A DNA stretch of 7,878 nt from an uncultured Bacillota bacterium (lineage in GTDB: Bacteria > Bacillota > Dehalobacteriia > UBA4068 > UBA4997). The stretch covers positions 1-7,878 of the forward strand of contig CAQWMM010000066.1 of the NCBI GenBank assembly GCA_948907985.1. The letters run 5' to 3'. Position numbers and translations under genes: made by a program. The notes under the pieces were generated by a model that was not told the DNA's origin, did no database searches, and saw only the letters and a list, made by a program, of their open reading frames with translations. Each line of letters starts with the position of its first letter. Positions within the stretch are counted from its first letter, which is position 1. Positions 6,314 to 7,878 of this stretch are shown in pieces.

Positions 6314-6333
6314 GGTTTTCACTCCTCGTTTTA

Positions 6334-6828
6334 TTATTTATCAGCGTGCTTAACAGCCAGCGCCGCACAGTCAGCAATCAGCTGCATACAGAATTTTTTG
6401 CGCGGCTTGCAGTCAAAATCCTCAAAGGGATCGGTCAAATCCTTACAAATCAGGCGGTCTTCGTTAGCGGCCTGAATTTCGCGTACCAAATCGCCGAACA
6501 GCGGGTAAACCTCCTGCTGCAATTTAGCCACACGTTCCGCCATATCTTCGCCGGCCATCGGGTCGCGGCGGCCCTTAACCATACCCAGCGCCATCACCGC
6601 GCCGGAAATAGCCCCGCAAACCCCGGCCCGGGTATGCCCCAGACCAGCGCCAAAACCGGTTGACAAAGCCACCGTTTCCGGCGGAAAGCCGGTATCATAT
6701 ACTTCCATAAACGCCTTAACCACACATTCCGCGCAATTAAGCCCCTGCCGAAAATAACCGCGTGCAATTTCCGAGGCCATTTCCATTCTTTCCTCCGTAG
6801 AGCTGCCCTTTTTCTTAATTTCTGTCAT
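6334..6828 (-). CDS. C_GCAxxG_C_C family (putative redox) protein
   Basis: This 164-residue protein belongs to the C_GCAxxG_C_C family, whose function is unknown but whose conserved cysteines suggest redox or metal binding. Seen in the sequence: Cys32 and Cys35 in GLNCAECVVKAF; the glycine-rich block STGFGAGLGHTRAGVCGAISGA (56-77) with Cys71; and C-terminal Cys128, Cys140, Cys147 and Cys154. There is no signal peptide or membrane segment, so it is probably cytoplasmic. ATG 6828 has GGGAGG 9 bases upstream and gives a charged 14-residue N-terminus. A second start at Met15 (6786) also has a GGAGG site and would keep all conserved residues, so the start is not certain. It sits 20 bases from both rluB and cobO in one apparent operon. 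Confidence 0.87.
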   Translation of the reverse strand: MTEIKKKGSSTEERMEMASEIARGYFRQGLNCAECVVKAFMEVYDTGFPPETVALSTGFGAGLGHTRAGVCGAISGAVMALGMVKGRRDPMAGEDMAERVAKLQQEVYPLFGDLVREIQAANEDRLICKDLTDPFEDFDCKPRKKFCMQLIADCAALAVKHADK

Positions 6829-6848
6829 CTTCTCTCGCCTCCCAAATT

Positions 6849-7556
6849 TTATTTAGATTTTTTAAACTCAAGCAGTCTTTCCAGCTCCTGCTCCGTTAGT
6901 TCACGCCACTGGCCGGGTTTAAGCCCCTGCAAAGTCAGCCCGGCAAAGCTGACACGGTTAAGCCAGCTAACTTCCAGCCCTATGGCCGCCATCATCCGCC
7001 GCACCTGGCGGTTGCGCCCCTCATGAATTGCCAATTCCACCACCGCGTCATTGATTTTGCGCGCCCTGGCCGGGGCCGTCCAGCCGTCTTCCAAAAGAAT
7101 CCCCCGCTCCAGCTGGCGCAGCTTGTCCTTAGTCAGCCGGCCCCGAAAGGCGCATTGATACACCTTGACAATCTCTCGCCGGGGGTGCAGCAACGCGTTA
7201 GTCAATTCGCCGTCGTTGGTCAACAGCAGCGCACCAGAGGTAGCATAGTCCAAACGGCCCACCGGATAGAGGCGCTCTTTGGTATGAAACAAATCTAACA
7301 CCGTGCGGCGGCCCCGCTCGTCATGAGCGCTGGTAATATAGCCCACCGGCTTATACAGCAAAAAATAACGAAACTCCGCCAGCGGCGGCAGCAGTTGGCC
7401 ATCCAGCAAAATCACATCACAATCCGGATCAGCCTTATCGCCCAACTGCCCGGTTCGGCCATTGACTGTTAAGCGACCGGCCAAAATCAGCTGCTCCGCC
7501 GCCCGGCGAGAGGCCACGTTGCGCTGCGCTAAAATCTTCTGCAATCTTTCTATCAT
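6849..7556 (-). CDS. rluB: RluB/RsuA-type rRNA pseudouridine synthase
   Basis: This 235-residue pseudouridine synthase of the RsuA/RluB/E/F family isomerises a uridine in rRNA, in Firmicutes most likely 23S helix 89-90 (RluB type). An S4 RNA-binding domain covers about 1-48 (MIERLQKILAQ, SRRAAEQLI, GRLTVNG). The catalytic domain starts near 63 with YFLLYKPVGYITS, followed by YPVGRLDYATSGALLLTNDG (97-116) with the catalytic Asp103, and IHEGRNRQVRRMMAAIG (177-193). The length is typical. ATG 7556 has a modest GGAAA site upstream. In many Firmicutes this gene follows spmA-spmB, as here, but a promoter in the 97-base gap probably gives it its own transcription. Whether RluB or RsuA specificity applies cannot be settled by motif alone; the spmB neighbour supports RluB. 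Confidence 0.94.
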   Translation of the reverse strand: MIERLQKILAQRNVASRRAAEQLILAGRLTVNGRTGQLGDKADPDCDVILLDGQLLPPLAEFRYFLLYKPVGYITSAHDERGRRTVLDLFHTKERLYPVGRLDYATSGALLLTNDGELTNALLHPRREIVKVYQCAFRGRLTKDKLRQLERGILLEDGWTAPARARKINDAVVELAIHEGRNRQVRRMMAAIGLEVSWLNRVSFAGLTLQGLKPGQWRELTEQELERLLEFKKSK

Positions 7557-7621
7557 AACGATCTTTCCAGCATAGCAATCTTTCAGTTTATATTTTCTCT
7601 ACATTTATTATTCTTGTTACT

Positions 7622-7650
7622 ATTATAACAAAGAAAATCCTCTAAATCAA
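7622..7650 (-). promoter_or_regulatory. Promoter of the rluB operon
   Basis: On the minus strand, -35 TTGATT (7645-7650), a 17-base spacer and a perfect TATAAT -10 (7622-7627) preceded by TG in the extended position. Transcription would start near 7615, about 60 bases before rluB. No terminator hairpin is visible between spmB and this promoter, so read-through from spmB may add to it. Confidence 0.75.
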
Positions 7651-7653
7651 CTT

Positions 7654-7878
7654 TTATTTAAACATAATTGAACACAACCAGAAAGCCGCCCCAAACGCCG
7701 CCAGATCGGCCAGCAGCCCCACCGCCAAAGCGTGGCGGTGCCGCAGTACGCCGACCGAACCAAAATAAACCGTCAACACATAAAAAGTGGTATCGGTGCT
7801 GCCCTGCATAGTGGCGGCCAAACGGCCAATAAAACTATCCGCCCCATAAGTTTCAATAATTTGCGCGCACCAAGCCAA
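7654..7878 (-). CDS. spmB: Spore maturation protein B, C-terminal part (cut by window edge)
   Basis: Only the last 74 residues are present; the frame runs off the end of the window and its first codon (TTG) is internal, not a start. The match to SpmB is clear from GADSFIGRLAATMQGSTDTT (about 13-32) followed by FYVLTVYFGSVGVLRHRHA and a hydrophobic C-terminal segment that is probably a membrane helix. SpmB is a membrane protein of the nucleoside-recognition (gate) superfamily which, with SpmA, supports dehydration of the spore core. The full protein is about 180 residues in Bacillus, so about 60% lies outside. It indicates a lineage with sporulation ancestry. The stop lies 97 bases before rluB. 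Confidence 0.93.
   Translation of the reverse strand: MAWCAQIIETYGADSFIGRLAATMQGSTDTTFYVLTVYFGSVGVLRHRHALAVGLLADLAAFGAAFWLCSIMFK

Noticed and set aside
6314..6333. Possible cobalamin riboswitch before cobO
   Set aside because: Only 20 bases separate cobO from the preceding gene, far too short for a cobalamin riboswitch.
6008..6663. Plus-strand open frames opposite cobO and the C_GCAxxG gene
   Set aside because: They cross two well-recognised minus-strand genes, have no homology that I recognise, and lack good start signals.
1..7878. Mobile element, CRISPR array, toxin-antitoxin or phage-defence module
   Set aside because: No transposase, integrase, direct repeat array or paired small toxin-like genes are seen. 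The polymerase/YolD pair can be prophage-borne, but its neighbours here are not phage genes.

Overview
The window looks like chromosomal DNA of a spore-forming member of the Bacillota (Firmicutes), probably a clostridial or Negativicutes-type lineage. The signs are an S-layer-homology (SLH) protein with the clostridial-style C-terminal tail, a Y-family polymerase/YolD pair, the rpsF-ssb-rpsR operon, a spore maturation gene (spmB) next to an rluB-type pseudouridine synthase, strong GGAGG-type ribosome binding sites and A/T-rich sigma-A-like promoters. The species cannot be named from the sequence alone.

Layout. (1) Bases 1-1467, plus strand: the C-terminal 488 residues of a secreted surface protein with two InlB-type B-repeats and an SLH anchor whose middle module is degenerate. 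(2) 1464-3087, minus strand: a two-gene SOS cassette, a UvrX/YqjW-type translesion DNA polymerase followed by an overlapping yolD-like gene. Its promoter has -35 TTGCAA, a 17-bp spacer and -10 TATAAT, with a LexA-box-like dyad in the spacer. The yolD and SLH genes converge, and their stop codons share the bases TTAA. (3) 3209-4494, plus strand: the rpsF-ssb-rpsR operon, with an extended -10 promoter, a leader fold resembling the S6:S18 autoregulatory RNA, and a strong 15-bp terminator that also serves the convergent operon. (4) 7650-4497, minus strand: rluB, a C_GCAxxG_C_C-family redox-type protein, cobO (corrinoid adenosyltransferase) and an HI0933/BaiN-like flavoprotein, closely spaced and probably one transcript with its own promoter. 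(5) 7654-7878, minus strand: the C-terminal end of spmB, cut by the window edge.

How the genes work together: regions 2 and 3 are informational modules. The first is DNA-damage-induced lesion bypass. The second makes two small-subunit ribosomal proteins and single-stranded DNA-binding protein in one transcript, probably limited by S6:S18 feedback. Region 4 joins 23S rRNA modification to cofactor/redox functions, and the link between those functions is unknown. Most of the window is ordinary core genome. I see no mobile element, CRISPR array, tRNA or rRNA, and no convincing new defence or biosynthetic system. The points most worth checking are the regulatory elements, the eroded SLH module and the C_GCAxxG/cobO/flavoprotein grouping.
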